Source: Clostridia bacterium (lineage in GTDB: Bacteria; Bacillota; Clostridia; Lutisporales; Lutisporaceae). From it: a stretch of 37,110 nucleotides of DNA. The translations under genes were made by a program, and so were the position numbers. Within the stretch, counting starts at the first letter, position 1. Each line of letters begins with the position of its first letter. Below the pieces are notes generated by a model that saw only the letters and a program-made list of their open reading frames with translations, had not been told where the DNA came from and did no database searches. Location: contig JAQSYB010000001.1 of assembly GCA_029256365.1 (NCBI GenBank), positions 1 through 37,110 on the forward strand, written 5' to 3'. Positions 25,708 to 34,489 of the stretch are shown here, one piece after another.

Positions 25708-25736
25708 ATTATATATAATTGGATATAAATTAGCAA
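25708..25736 (-). promoter_or_regulatory. Promoter of prmA-rsmE-mtaB
   Basis: On the minus strand TTGCTA (complement of 25731-25736) and TATAAT (complement of 25708-25713) are 17 bp apart, about 40 bp before the prmA start. Confidence 0.65.
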
Positions 25737-25777
25737 TATATACAATATCTTATCCTTTTTGAAGCTCCTCGGACATG

Positions 25778-25822
25778 CAAATCTTCTTTTTTTGGTGCCT
25801 GGCACCAAAGAATCAAGATTTG
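25778..25822. repeat. REP-like nested palindrome
   Basis: The inner palindrome TTTGGTGCC-T-GGCACCAAA (25791-25809) lies inside outer arms CAAATCTT (25778-25785) and AAGATTTG (25815-25822). Cores of the GGTGCC/GGCACC type recur as intergenic palindromes in many bacteria (recalled). It sits between the prmA promoter and a plus-strand promoter, so it could also be a shared control site. Confidence 0.6.
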
Positions 25823-25847
25823 ATTTCGTTGTAAAAAGTTGTATAAT
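25820..25847 (+). promoter_or_regulatory. Promoter of the small plus-strand ORF
   Basis: TTGATT at 25820-25825 and TATAAT at 25842-25847 with 16 bp spacing, about 35 bp before the TTG start. Confidence 0.55.
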
Positions 25848-25881
25848 AAGAAGATAAATCAAACAAAAGAGGTGTGTTGTT

Positions 25882-26052
25882 TTGAGAGAAAAATTCATAT
25901 GCTATATTTTCTTTGCTACAGGTATTGTAGATATTATCATTTCCATTATCAATTTTACAAATAACAAAGCTTCAACAGGCGCAACTTATCTGGCATTGGC
26001 CGTTGTATTCATTGTCTTAGGTTTTAGATACAAAAAAAGATATAACAAATAA
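25882..26052 (+). CDS. Small membrane protein of unknown function
   Basis: A 56-residue frame starting with TTG at 25882, with GAGGTG 7 bp upstream, a promoter at 25820-25847 and a terminator beginning at its stop codon. The protein has two hydrophobic segments (about residues 5-23 and 32-48) separated by a short polar turn, and a basic tail ending YKKRYNK. The lack of an ATG explains why automatic annotation may miss it. The complete set of expression signals supports a real gene. No family is recognised. It interrupts the usual dnaJ-prmA order. Confidence 0.7.
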   Translation: MREKFICYIFFATGIVDIIISIINFTNNKASTGATYLALAVVFIVLGFRYKKRYNK

Positions 26053-26082
26053 AATTGGTAGTCCGCAAGGACTACCAATTTT
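26051..26082. terminator. Bidirectional terminator between the small ORF and dnaJ
   Basis: Perfect 14-bp arms at 26051-26064 and 26069-26082 with a GCAA tetraloop. A/T-rich ends serve as T-runs in both directions, ending the convergent small ORF and the hrcA-grpE-dnaK-dnaJ operon. Confidence 0.9.
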
Positions 26083-26084
26083 AT

Positions 26085-27224
26085 TTATTTAAATGCATCC
26101 TTAACCTTGTCAAAGAAGCTTTTTCCTTTTCCTGTGATTTCCTCTCCCATCGCATCTGCAAAATGCTTCAGGGCTTCTTTTTGCTTATCGCTTAGCTTTC
26201 TTGGTATGTCAACCTTAACCGTGAAGTATAGGTCCCCCCTTGCTTTGCTTCGAAGACTTGGTATACCTTGTCCCTTAAGCTTAAAGGTCGTTCCTGTTTG
26301 TGTGCCTTCTGGAATTTCAAACTGCTCTTGCCCTTCCAAGGTAGGTACAGATATTTCCGCTCCCATGGTTGCTTGTACAAAGGAAATAGGTATTTCACAG
26401 AACAGATTCATACCATCTCTCTTAAACAAGCTGTGAGGCTTCACTCTGAAGTAAATATATAGATCTCCCTTAGGACCGCCTTTTTCCCCAGGTTCACCTT
26501 CACCTCTTAGAGGCATAACAGAACCATTGTCTACTCCAGCAGGTATTTCTATGGTAATCTTTTTATTCTTTCTTACTGTGCCTCTGCCGACACACTTCGG
26601 ACATGGCTCTTTTATAATCTTACCTTCACCGTGACAATCATCACAAGGGCGTACATTCACCACTCTGCCAAAAACTGTATTTTGTGCATATCTTACCTCA
26701 CCTGTGCCTCCGCACTTCTTGCAGGTGTCTACTGCACTGCCAGCTTTGGCACCGCTTCCCTTGCACTCTTCGCACTTTTCACTTCTGGTAATGTTAATTT
26801 CTTTTTTCACGCCAAAGGCTGCTTCTTTAAAATCAATCTCTACTTCGTATTTTAAATCTGCACCCTGTCGAGGTCCGTTCTTGCTTCTTCCAGAGGATCC
26901 ATAACCACCTAAATTGCTGAATATATCAAATATATCTTCAAAACCACCAAAGCCGCCGCCAAAACCGCCAGCACCTGCTCCGCCGAAGCCATTTGAATCT
27001 ACTCCAGCATGACCGAACTGGTCATATTTGGCTTTTTTATCTTTGTCACTTAGGACTTCATAGGCTTCATTTATTTCCTTAAACTTAGCTTCCGATTCCT
27101 TATTGCCTTGGTTTACATCCGGGTGATGCTTCTTAGCAAGGCCGCGAAAGGCCTTCTTTATTTCGTCTTCACTTGCACCCTTGTTTATGCCTAAAACCTC
27201 ATAATAATCTCTTTTGGTTGCCAT
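26085..27224 (-). CDS. dnaJ: Chaperone protein DnaJ
   Basis: Hsp40 cochaperone that delivers substrates to DnaK and stimulates its ATPase. The J domain has HPD at 34-36. A glycine/phenylalanine-rich linker (about 75-115) follows, then four zinc-binding CxxCxGxG repeats ([32 protein letters not shown]) and the C-terminal substrate-binding domains. The 379-residue length is normal. It is the last gene of the heat-shock operon. Confidence 0.98.
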   Translation of the reverse strand: MATKRDYYEVLGINKGASEDEIKKAFRGLAKKHHPDVNQGNKESEAKFKEINEAYEVLSDKDKKAKYDQFGHAGVDSNGFGGAGAGGFGGGFGGFEDIFDIFSNLGGYGSSGRSKNGPRQGADLKYEVEIDFKEAAFGVKKEINITRSEKCEECKGSGAKAGSAVDTCKKCGGTGEVRYAQNTVFGRVVNVRPCDDCHGEGKIIKEPCPKCVGRGTVRKNKKITIEIPAGVDNGSVMPLRGEGEPGEKGGPKGDLYIYFRVKPHSLFKRDGMNLFCEIPISFVQATMGAEISVPTLEGQEQFEIPEGTQTGTTFKLKGQGIPSLRSKARGDLYFTVKVDIPRKLSDKQKEALKHFADAMGEEITGKGKSFFDKVKDAFK

Positions 27225-27245
27225 TCCCTTATCACCTCAAAAGTA

Positions 27246-27294
27246 ATTGACAATGCACAGCATTGAGCATAGCTCTAGCTGTGTCATTGTCAAT
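27246..27294 (-). promoter_or_regulatory. Hairpin between dnaK and dnaJ
   Basis: Arms ATTGACAATG (27246-27255) and CATTGTCAAT (27285-27294) extend inward as CACAGC/GCTGTG past one bulge. This makes a 16-bp stem with a further small inner stem. It ends about 20 nt before the dnaJ start and has no T-run on the minus strand. An mRNA-processing or stability element that lowers dnaJ relative to dnaK is plausible. Confidence 0.6.
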
Positions 27295-27310
27295 ATTTTG
27301 TTTCCTAATT

Positions 27311-29134
27311 TTATTTATCGTCTTCAACCTTGTAGTTTGGATCGATTGTCTCATCATTGCCTGCTTCATGAGAAGCTTGAGGTCCAGCACCTTCTGCGCC
27401 GCCTGCATCTTGATACATCTTACCAGATATCTCATAGAACACCTTAGTAAGATCCTCTGTAGCATTCTTTATAGCCTCTGTATCGGTACCAGTCAGCGCT
27501 TCCTTTACTCTGTTCAACTCTGCATCAATCTTTGCTTTGTCTTCAGAGGTTAATTTTTCACCTAGGTCCTTCATAGATTTCTCAGTTTGGTAAACCAGGC
27601 TGTCTGCTTGATTTCTTACCTCAACCTCTTCTTTTCTCTTCTTATCTTCTGCTGCATACATTTCAGCTTCTTTTACAGCATTTTGTATATCTTCGTCATT
27701 CAGATTTGTAGTTGCTGTGATGGTAACCTTTTGCTCTATTCCAGTTCCTAAGTCCTTTGCAGATACGTGAGCAATACCGTTTGCGTCAATATCAAAGGTA
27801 ACCTCAACCTGTGGAACACCTCTTTGTGCTGGTGGAATACCACTAAGTGTGAATCTTCCCAAGGTCTTGTTGTAAGCAGCCATTTCTCTTTCACCTTGCA
27901 GCACGTGTATTTCAACGCTGGTTTGACCATCCGCTGCTGTAGAGAAGATTTGACTCTTCTTTGAAGGTATTGTAGTGTTTCTTTCTATCAGCTTAGTAAA
28001 TACGCCGCCTAAAGTCTCAATACCAAGGGATAATGGTGTTACGTCAAGCAATAATACATCCTTCACTTCACCAGTTAACACTGCCGCTTGAATTGCTGCA
28101 CCTACTGCAACGCACTCATCAGGATTGATTCCCTTAAATGGCTCCTTGCCAGTAAGCTTTTTCACTGCATCCTGTACTGCTGGTATTCTTGTTGAACCAC
28201 CAACTAGTATGATTTTGTTTAATTTATCTGCAGTCAGGTTTGCATCTGACAACGCTTTTCTTGTTGGTTCCAATGTCATCTCAACCAAATCATGAGTCAA
28301 CTCGTCAAATTTAGCTTTTGTCATTGTAATATCCAAGTGTTTTGGACCGGACGCATCTGCAGTGATAAATGGCAGGTTAATGTTTGTTTGAAGCACGCCT
28401 GAAAGTTCAATCTTTGCCTTTTCAGCTGCTTCCTTTAATCTTTGAATCGCCATTTTGTCTGCCTTCAGATCAATTCCGTTTTCCTTCTTAAATTCAGCTG
28501 CTAGATAATCAATTACCTTTTGGTCAAAGTCATCTCCGCCCAATCTATTGTTACCATTAGTAGCCAAAACCTCAAATACACCGTCTCCTATCTCTAGGAT
28601 GGATACGTCAAAGGTACCGCCGCCTAAGTCAAATACCAATATCTTCTGGTTGTCTTCTTTGTCAAGACCATATGCCAATGCTGCAGCAGTAGGCTCATTT
28701 ATAATTCTAAGTACCTCAAGTCCAGCTATTTTACCTGCATCCTTTGTTGCTTGTCTTTGACTGTCACTGAAGTATGCTGGTACAGTAATAACTGCCTGCG
28801 TTACACTTTGACCAAGATAAGCTTCTGCATCCTGCTTAAGCTTTGTAAGGATCATTGCAGAAATTTCCTGTGGTGTATATGCATTTCCGTCTATGTTTGT
28901 TTTGTGGTTGGTACCCATTTCTCTCTTTATTGAACTAACAGTTCTATCTGGATTTGTGATGGCTTGTCTTTTTGCAACTTGCCCAATCAATCTTTCTCCA
29001 CTTTTCGCAAAGCCAACTACAGAAGGTGTTGTTCTATTTCCTTCAGCATTTGCTATAACTACAGGCTCTCCGCCTTCCATAACCGCCACACATGAGTTTG
29101 TTGTTCCTAAGTCGATTCCTATTACTTTTGCCAT
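27311..29134 (-). CDS. dnaK: Chaperone protein DnaK
   Basis: Hsp70 chaperone. The N-terminal ATPase begins [20 protein letters not shown], with GGGTFDVSI and the typical linker [12 protein letters not shown] before the substrate-binding domain. It has an alpha-helical lid and an acidic C-terminus (VEDDK). Length is 607 residues from the ATG at 29134, which follows GGGAGG; an in-frame extension to 29158 covers that site and is not coding. The shorter Gram-positive type of Hsp70 is seen. Confidence 0.98.
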   Translation of the reverse strand: MAKVIGIDLGTTNSCVAVMEGGEPVVIANAEGNRTTPSVVGFAKSGERLIGQVAKRQAITNPDRTVSSIKREMGTNHKTNIDGNAYTPQEISAMILTKLKQDAEAYLGQSVTQAVITVPAYFSDSQRQATKDAGKIAGLEVLRIINEPTAAALAYGLDKEDNQKILVFDLGGGTFDVSILEIGDGVFEVLATNGNNRLGGDDFDQKVIDYLAAEFKKENGIDLKADKMAIQRLKEAAEKAKIELSGVLQTNINLPFITADASGPKHLDITMTKAKFDELTHDLVEMTLEPTRKALSDANLTADKLNKIILVGGSTRIPAVQDAVKKLTGKEPFKGINPDECVAVGAAIQAAVLTGEVKDVLLLDVTPLSLGIETLGGVFTKLIERNTTIPSKKSQIFSTAADGQTSVEIHVLQGEREMAAYNKTLGRFTLSGIPPAQRGVPQVEVTFDIDANGIAHVSAKDLGTGIEQKVTITATTNLNDEDIQNAVKEAEMYAAEDKKRKEEVEVRNQADSLVYQTEKSMKDLGEKLTSEDKAKIDAELNRVKEALTGTDTEAIKNATEDLTKVFYEISGKMYQDAGGAEGAGPQASHEAGNDETIDPNYKVEDDK

Positions 29135-29185
29135 TTTTTCTTTTCCTCCCTTATACATCTTGCTAGTCTATTTATTTTGATTTAA

Positions 29186-29773
29186 TTAGTTGCTTACTAC
29201 CTGCACCATTGCTGGTCTTATCACCTTTGAGCCAAGAAAATAACCTTTTTGCAGTACTTCCTTAACCTTATTTACTTCTTCACAGCTTCCCTCTACCTGC
29301 ATGACTGCATGGTGAAGATTTGGGTCAAACTCCATACCCAATGCTTCTATTTCCTTTAGGCCATTCTTCTCAAGCACTGCAAACAGTTGCTTTTGAATCA
29401 TATCCACCCCATCAACATAGCTGTTTTCCAATCCATTCTTTTTAAAGGCTGCAATTGCTCTTTCCATATTATCTACTATAGGTAAAAGCTCTGTTACAAC
29501 CTTCTCCAAAGATAACACATATAACTCTTCTTTTTCTTTTATGGTTCGCTTCCTGAAGTTGTCAAATTCTGCTTGCATCCTTAGAAGTCTGTTGTAGTTT
29601 TCATCAACCTGCTGTGTTTTTTCCTCTAATTGCTTTTTCAACTGCAGCACCTCAGTGTCTTCCTCGGAGTTCCCACCAACTGGCGTCTCTACTTCAACAC
29701 CCATTGTTTTATCGATGTGCAGTTCCTCTGCAGCCTCAGCAGAAGCCTTCTCCACTTTGCCTTTTTGCTTCAT
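29186..29773 (-). CDS. grpE: Nucleotide exchange factor GrpE
   Basis: Exchange factor for DnaK. A variable, charged N-terminus (about 1-45) leads into a long coiled coil (about 45-110, with NRLLRMQAEFDNFRKRT) and the C-terminal beta domain with LHHAVMQVE and GYFLGSKVIRPAMVQV. Length is 195 residues. It lies between hrcA and dnaK in the standard order. Confidence 0.97.
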   Translation of the reverse strand: MKQKGKVEKASAEAAEELHIDKTMGVEVETPVGGNSEEDTEVLQLKKQLEEKTQQVDENYNRLLRMQAEFDNFRKRTIKEKEELYVLSLEKVVTELLPIVDNMERAIAAFKKNGLENSYVDGVDMIQKQLFAVLEKNGLKEIEALGMEFDPNLHHAVMQVEGSCEEVNKVKEVLQKGYFLGSKVIRPAMVQVVSN

Positions 29774-29808
29774 TTTTTTCAGCCCACCTTTTAAGTTTTG
29801 GGTATTTG

Positions 29809-30840
29809 CTATACCCGTAATATTTTAGTTAGTATATCGCTTAAATTATTGGTCATACAGTCTACTACAGAAATCACCTTGGAGTATTCCATTCTGGTCG
29901 GACCTATTACCCCTATGGAGCCAATGGTCTTGCCATTTAATTTATATGTAGCTGTAATGAGACTGCAATTTTGAAGCTGTTCATATTTGTTTTCACTGCC
30001 AATACTTACACTGACATTTTCTTGTGAATCCTTCAGAATGTTAAACATCAAATCCTTTTCTTCCAAAGTATTCAGAAAGGTTCTAGCTTTGCTAATATCG
30101 TTGAATTCAGGCAAATTCAAAATGTTTGCCGCTCCATCATGATATATTTCTACTGTATCCGAATAAATCAAGGTTTGAATCAGCTCCGGTAAAATCTGCT
30201 TTACTACCTCTTGATAGCCAGCATAGTTTCCAGGGATATCCTGCAATGCAATGCTTGCAATATCCTCAACACACATACCGCTAAGACTTTCATTTAATAT
30301 ACTGCTTATTTTTTCCAATGCGTCATTGGGTATATCCCCCAATAACCGCAGTACACTATTTTTTACGATTCCGGCATCCGTAATGATTACTGCCAAAACT
30401 GTATCGGAATTTACTTTTATTAGCTGCACATGCTTCAAGTATGTTTTCTTCACTTGTGGTGTAGTAATAATAGAGGTGTATTGTGTCATTTGAGACAGCA
30501 TTTTCGAAGCATGTTTAATTAAGCGGTCTATTTCACCCAATGTATCTGTAAATTGCTTTTTAATCATGTCATTCTGGCTTTTATTGATTGCCTGCTGCTC
30601 CATCATCTGATCTACATACAGCCTATAGCCCTTATCAGAAGGAATTCTGCCTGATGAGGTGTGAGGCTGCTCGATATACCCCATTTCCTCCAAATCAGCC
30701 ATTTCATTTCTAATCGTTGCAGGGCTGGTGTTTGTTAGATACTTTTTGGAAATGGTTCTAGAGCCCACAGGCTCCGCAGTATTGATATAATCTTCTATTA
30801 TGGCTTGCAGTATAAGCCTTTTTCTATCTCCAAGATTCAT
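29809..30840 (-). CDS. hrcA: Heat-inducible transcription repressor HrcA
   Basis: Repressor of class I heat-shock genes that binds CIRCE with help from GroEL. The N-terminal winged helix contains EPVGSRTISKKYLTNTSPAT, followed by MADLEEMGYIEQPHTSSGR. A GAF-like dimer domain forms the rest. The 343-residue length is usual. It is the first gene of the operon, and the CIRCE operator lies 17 bp upstream of its start, so it represses itself and grpE-dnaK-dnaJ. Confidence 0.98.
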   Translation of the reverse strand: MNLGDRKRLILQAIIEDYINTAEPVGSRTISKKYLTNTSPATIRNEMADLEEMGYIEQPHTSSGRIPSDKGYRLYVDQMMEQQAINKSQNDMIKKQFTDTLGEIDRLIKHASKMLSQMTQYTSIITTPQVKKTYLKHVQLIKVNSDTVLAVIITDAGIVKNSVLRLLGDIPNDALEKISSILNESLSGMCVEDIASIALQDIPGNYAGYQEVVKQILPELIQTLIYSDTVEIYHDGAANILNLPEFNDISKARTFLNTLEEKDLMFNILKDSQENVSVSIGSENKYEQLQNCSLITATYKLNGKTIGSIGVIGPTRMEYSKVISVVDCMTNNLSDILTKILRV

Positions 30841-30856
30841 ATTTCCACCGCCTTTG

Positions 30857-30883
30857 TTAGCACTCGTTAGCGTTGAGTGCTAA
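30857..30883 (-). promoter_or_regulatory. CIRCE operator
   Basis: Perfect inverted repeat TTAGCACTC-N9-GAGTGCTAA between the hrcA promoter and start codon. This is the HrcA binding site. Confidence 0.98.
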
Positions 30884-30893
30884 TTCTGTTTTT

Positions 30894-30922
30894 AAAATAT
30901 CATTATTACAATTATTTGTCAA
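30894..30922 (-). promoter_or_regulatory. Sigma-A promoter of hrcA-grpE-dnaK-dnaJ
   Basis: On the minus strand TTGACA (complement of 30917-30922) and TATTTT (complement of 30894-30899) are 17 bp apart. CIRCE lies just downstream, at the start of the transcript. Confidence 0.85.
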
Positions 30923-30976
30923 TAGATTTTTATAAAAAACTACTTGTAAAATAAAATTTTCTTAAAATATCTGCTG

Positions 30977-32101
30977 CTATAAAAATTCTATAAATACGCT
31001 ATTGGATAAATCTGAACCTAGGGATGTAAGCCTTACATGGTTATCACTTATTTCTACAAGTCCACCCTTCAACAGCTTTTCCATCGGTAAACTGTATTTG
31101 CTTTCAAAGCAAACCCCGTACTTATTGTTAAAGTCCAACACATCCAACCCCTTGTTCAAACGCAAAGAAAGAATGATTGTCTCCCACATATCTTCTTCAT
31201 GTCCAATCACATTTTTTTCATCTATTGGATAGTTGCCTTTATCAACATGTTCTATATAACGCTCCAGCATTCTATGATTGCCATATCTAACTCCTGCTAT
31301 TTTGGAGTGGCTGCCGGCACCGACTCCCAAATACTCTTTGTTCTCCCAATAAATAAGATTGTGCTTGCACTCCAAGCCGGGCACTGCAAAGTTGGATATT
31401 TCATATTGCTCCAAGCCATGCTTTTTCAATAGCTCTATGGCCTTATGATACATTTCTCTATCCAATTCATCCTCGATTGGCTGCAGTTTATTCTGTTGAT
31501 ACAGCTTATAAAAAGGAGTTCCTTCTTCTATTTTTAAACTGTAGCAGGAAATATGCTCTACACCAAGACTGGCGACCTTCTGCACTGTTTCCAGCCACAT
31601 CTCCAAGCTTTGATTGGGCAAAGCAAACATTAGATCAGCATTGATATTTGTAAAACCTACCTTGCGAGCTTGTTCAAGATTCTGTATAAACTGCTCTGTG
31701 TCATGTATTCTGCCCAACTGCTTTTGCAGAGGCTGCTGCCATGCCTGCAAGCCGATGCTCAGCCTGTTGATACCCATTTTTCTGTAGGCTCCAAGACTTT
31801 CTTCATTCACAGTTCCCGGATTGCATTCCATGCTTACTTCAGCCGCTTCCGCTATATATGGTTTTATTTCCATCATGATATCTTCTATGTGCTTATAATG
31901 AATAAAGGTGGGAGTACCCCCACCTATAAAAACTGTTTTAAATATGAAGCCATATTCCTGGATGTACATTTTAATTTCTTTTAAAAGTGCATCCATATAG
32001 CTTTGTACCTTATCATCGTTGCATACATAGGAGTTAAAATCACAATAGTTGCATTTTTGCTTACAGAAGGGAATGTGTATATATAATCCGATTTCCTTCA
32101 T
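30977..32101 (-). CDS. hemW: HemW radical-SAM protein (formerly HemN-like)
   Basis: Radical-SAM protein of the HemW branch, considered a heme-trafficking chaperone rather than a coproporphyrinogen oxidase. The cluster motif CxxxCxxC is Cys13, Cys17 and Cys20 in FCKQKCNYCDF, and FIGGGTPTF and SIGLQAWQ follow. Length is 374 residues from the ATG at 32101, which has AAAGGAG upstream; the ATG at 32122 lacks a site. It lies between lepA and hrcA, as in Bacillus. Confidence 0.94.
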   Translation of the reverse strand: MKEIGLYIHIPFCKQKCNYCDFNSYVCNDDKVQSYMDALLKEIKMYIQEYGFIFKTVFIGGGTPTFIHYKHIEDIMMEIKPYIAEAAEVSMECNPGTVNEESLGAYRKMGINRLSIGLQAWQQPLQKQLGRIHDTEQFIQNLEQARKVGFTNINADLMFALPNQSLEMWLETVQKVASLGVEHISCYSLKIEEGTPFYKLYQQNKLQPIEDELDREMYHKAIELLKKHGLEQYEISNFAVPGLECKHNLIYWENKEYLGVGAGSHSKIAGVRYGNHRMLERYIEHVDKGNYPIDEKNVIGHEEDMWETIILSLRLNKGLDVLDFNNKYGVCFESKYSLPMEKLLKGGLVEISDNHVRLTSLGSDLSNSVFIEFL

Positions 32102-32150
32102 GGTCTTCTCCTTTATGTGCATGTTGCAAATTATTGATCCCTTGTATTAC

Positions 32151-33959
32151 TTAGTCTCCCAGCTTGAGTACTGACATGAAGGCTTCCTGTGGAAGCTCTA
32201 CATTGCCAACCTGCCTCATACGCTTTTTACCTTCTTTTTGTTTTTCCAACAGCTTCTTCTTACGAGTGATGTCACCACCATAGCACTTTGCCAAAACGTC
32301 CTTGCGCATGGCTCTGATGGTTTCTCTCGCTATAATTTTACTGCCTACTGCTGCCTGTATTGGAATTTCAAACATTTGTCTTGGTATGACATCCTTTAGC
32401 TTTTCAGCCATGTTACGGCCTCTTGAATAAGCTTTATCCTTATGAACAATAAAGGAAAGGGCATCCACGATTTCTGCATTTAGCAAGATATCCAGCTTCA
32501 CCAGCTCGGACTCCTCATAGCCCTTCAACTCGTAATCAAAGGACGCATAGCCCTTTGTTCTGGATTTCAAGGCATCAAAGAAATCATAAATGATTTCGTT
32601 TAGAGGCAAATCATAATGCAGCATTACTCTAGTTGCCTCCATATATTCCATATTTATAAAGGTTCCTCTTCTATTTTGACAAAGATCCATTATAGGACCA
32701 ACATATTCTGTTGGACTCATAATTGTTGCCTTTACAATAGGTTCCTCCATACGTTCAATTTCCTGTAGTTCTGGTAAATTAGATGGATTGGATACCTCTA
32801 TCTTTTCACCATTTGTTTTAATGATATGGTATATAACACTGGGAGCAGTAGTAACCAAATAAAGGTCGTACTCTCTTTCCAATCTCTCTTGAATGATTTC
32901 CATATGCAGCAGTCCCAAGAATCCGCAACGGAAACCAAAACCAAGCGCTGCAGAGGTTTCTGGTTCAAACATCAGTGCAGCATCATTTAACTGCAGTTTT
33001 TCCAGCGCATCTCTAAGATTATCATAATCCGCACCATCAGCAGGGTAAATACCGCAATATACCATTGGCGTTACTTTTCTATAGCCAGGCAGTGCCTGTT
33101 TGCATGGATTGCTTGCATCTGTAATGGTATCCCCTACATGGACGTCCTTTACGTTCTTGATACTGGCTGCCACGTAGCCTACATCCCCTGCCATCAGACA
33201 ATCTCTGGACAGCATACCAGGTCTAAAGGTTCCTACCTCTACGACGTCATACTCGACCCCAGCCTCCATCATTCTCATTTTCGTTCCAGGCTTTATGCTT
33301 CCATCTATTACTCTAATTATGGCTATAACGCCTTTGTAGCTATCATAATATGAATCGAATATCAAAGCCTTAAGTGGTGCACTTTCGTCACCCCTAGGGG
33401 CAGGTATATACTTTACAAGACCTTCTAGAACTTCCTCGATGCCGATGCCCTCTTTTGCAGAAACCAATGCCGCATTTGATGCATCGAGTCCAATTACATC
33501 CTCAACTTCTTTTTTTACAAATTCAGGATCTGCACTAGGCAAGTCAATTTTATTGATAACGGGATAAAGCTCCAAATTATTGTCCAATGCGAGATAAACA
33601 TTGGCAAGTGTCTGTGCTTCGATACCTTGTGTTGCATCCACTACTACAATTGCACCCTCACAAGCAGCCAAGCTTCTAGAAACCTCATAGGTAAAGTCTA
33701 CGTGGCCTGGTGTGTCTATTAGGTTAAAGGTATATTCATTGCCGTCTAGGGCTTTGTAGTTCAGCCTCACGCTCTGAAGCTTGATAGTGATTCCTCTTTC
33801 TCTTTCCAAATCCATATTATCTAGTACTTGCTCTTCCATCTCTCTTGCTGACAATACCCCTGTTTTCTCAATTAATCTGTCTGCTAAGGTTGATTTGCCG
33901 TGATCAATATGGGCTATTATACAAAAGTTTCTTATATATTTCTGTCTGTCACTTGCCAT
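32151..33959 (-). CDS. lepA: Elongation factor 4 (LepA)
   Basis: Translational GTPase that back-translocates or remodels stalled ribosomes and aids 30S biogenesis. G1 is AHIDHGKST (16-24), G2 RGITI (55-59), then DTPGH and NKID. The C-terminal LepA-specific domain with [13 protein letters not shown] is present. Length is 602 residues from the ATG at 33959, preceded by AAGGAGG. The reading frame stays open to 34160, but the added residues are leader sequence. Confidence 0.98.
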   Translation of the reverse strand: MASDRQKYIRNFCIIAHIDHGKSTLADRLIEKTGVLSAREMEEQVLDNMDLERERGITIKLQSVRLNYKALDGNEYTFNLIDTPGHVDFTYEVSRSLAACEGAIVVVDATQGIEAQTLANVYLALDNNLELYPVINKIDLPSADPEFVKKEVEDVIGLDASNAALVSAKEGIGIEEVLEGLVKYIPAPRGDESAPLKALIFDSYYDSYKGVIAIIRVIDGSIKPGTKMRMMEAGVEYDVVEVGTFRPGMLSRDCLMAGDVGYVAASIKNVKDVHVGDTITDASNPCKQALPGYRKVTPMVYCGIYPADGADYDNLRDALEKLQLNDAALMFEPETSAALGFGFRCGFLGLLHMEIIQERLEREYDLYLVTTAPSVIYHIIKTNGEKIEVSNPSNLPELQEIERMEEPIVKATIMSPTEYVGPIMDLCQNRRGTFINMEYMEATRVMLHYDLPLNEIIYDFFDALKSRTKGYASFDYELKGYEESELVKLDILLNAEIVDALSFIVHKDKAYSRGRNMAEKLKDVIPRQMFEIPIQAAVGSKIIARETIRAMRKDVLAKCYGGDITRKKKLLEKQKEGKKRMRQVGNVELPQEAFMSVLKLGD

Positions 33960-34006
33960 ACAGGATTTCCTCCTTCGTTTATATACAATAAAATATTTAA
34001 AACACC

Positions 34007-34031
34007 AAGGAACTACAAAGGGTAATTCCTT
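34007..34031 (-). promoter_or_regulatory. Hairpin in the lepA leader
   Basis: Arms AAGGAACTAC (34007-34016) and GTAATTCCTT (34022-34031) pair except for one wobble. The hairpin lies between the candidate promoter at 34060-34088 and lepA. Just upstream of it the leader has an AGGAG site followed by a five-codon frame (MDVNT). No T-run follows the stem. Confidence 0.45.
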
Positions 34032-34059
34032 CAAGTATTTACATCCATAACTCCTATAG

Positions 34060-34088
34060 ATTATAGCATATAATAATTCTTGGTGAAA
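34060..34088 (-). promoter_or_regulatory. Candidate lepA promoter
   Basis: On the minus strand TATAAT (complement of 34060-34065) has a poor -35, TTTCAC (complement of 34083-34088), at 17 bp. Confidence 0.45.
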
Positions 34089-34125
34089 TATCAAATATTT
34101 TATCATTTTTCGCCAAAGTAAAATA

Positions 34126-34143
34126 GCACCACCGAGGTGATGC
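34126..34143 (-). terminator. Weak terminator after the spoIIP unit
   Basis: Stem GCATCACC/GGTGGTGC with a short loop, followed on the minus strand by TATTTTAC. It lies 20 bp after the stop of the 105-residue protein gene. Read-through into lepA is likely. Confidence 0.45.
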
Positions 34144-34163
34144 AAGCCAAGTAATTTCATATA

Positions 34164-34481
34164 TTAATGCAGCTTACTTTGTATTCCTTTTATAAGCATC
34201 TTCGTTTTTTGAGTAAGCTTGCCAGTGTATGACTTCAAATTCTGTATGTCAAAATCGTATCTCTTTCCCGCTACATCAATGCGAAGCTTGTTATCACCTG
34301 GATTTGTTATCCTCATTGCATATTGATCCGTATTATTGTTTGCCAATTTGTATGTAGAAATATCTACAGCATATATTGTGCTTAGGGCAAACATCATGCA
34401 AAGCACAACGATAGCTGTGTGTTTCAGTTTTGTTCGAAAAAAGACTTTTTCTTGTTTTCCCACTTCACTTCTCTTTTGCAT
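34164..34481 (-). CDS. Unrecognised small exported or membrane-anchored protein
   Basis: No family is recognised. The 105-residue protein has a basic N-terminus (about 1-20) and one hydrophobic helix (about 21-38, HTAIVVLCMMFALSTIYA) that may be a signal peptide or anchor. A polar domain of about 65 residues follows, with TDQYAMRITNPGDNKLRIDV. It follows spoIIP by 8 bp and ends before lepA, the position of yqxA in Bacillus, though no similarity is claimed. Cotranscription with gpr-spoIIP suggests a sporulation or envelope role (inference). Confidence 0.72.
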   Translation of the reverse strand: MQKRSEVGKQEKVFFRTKLKHTAIVVLCMMFALSTIYAVDISTYKLANNNTDQYAMRITNPGDNKLRIDVAGKRYDFDIQNLKSYTGKLTQKTKMLIKGIQSKLH

Positions 34482-34489
34482 ATCGCCAC

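Noticed and set aside
33960-34160. 67-residue N-terminal extension of LepA
   Set aside because: Sequence is leader with a promoter, hairpin and the real ribosome binding site. LepA normally begins near [12 protein letters not shown].
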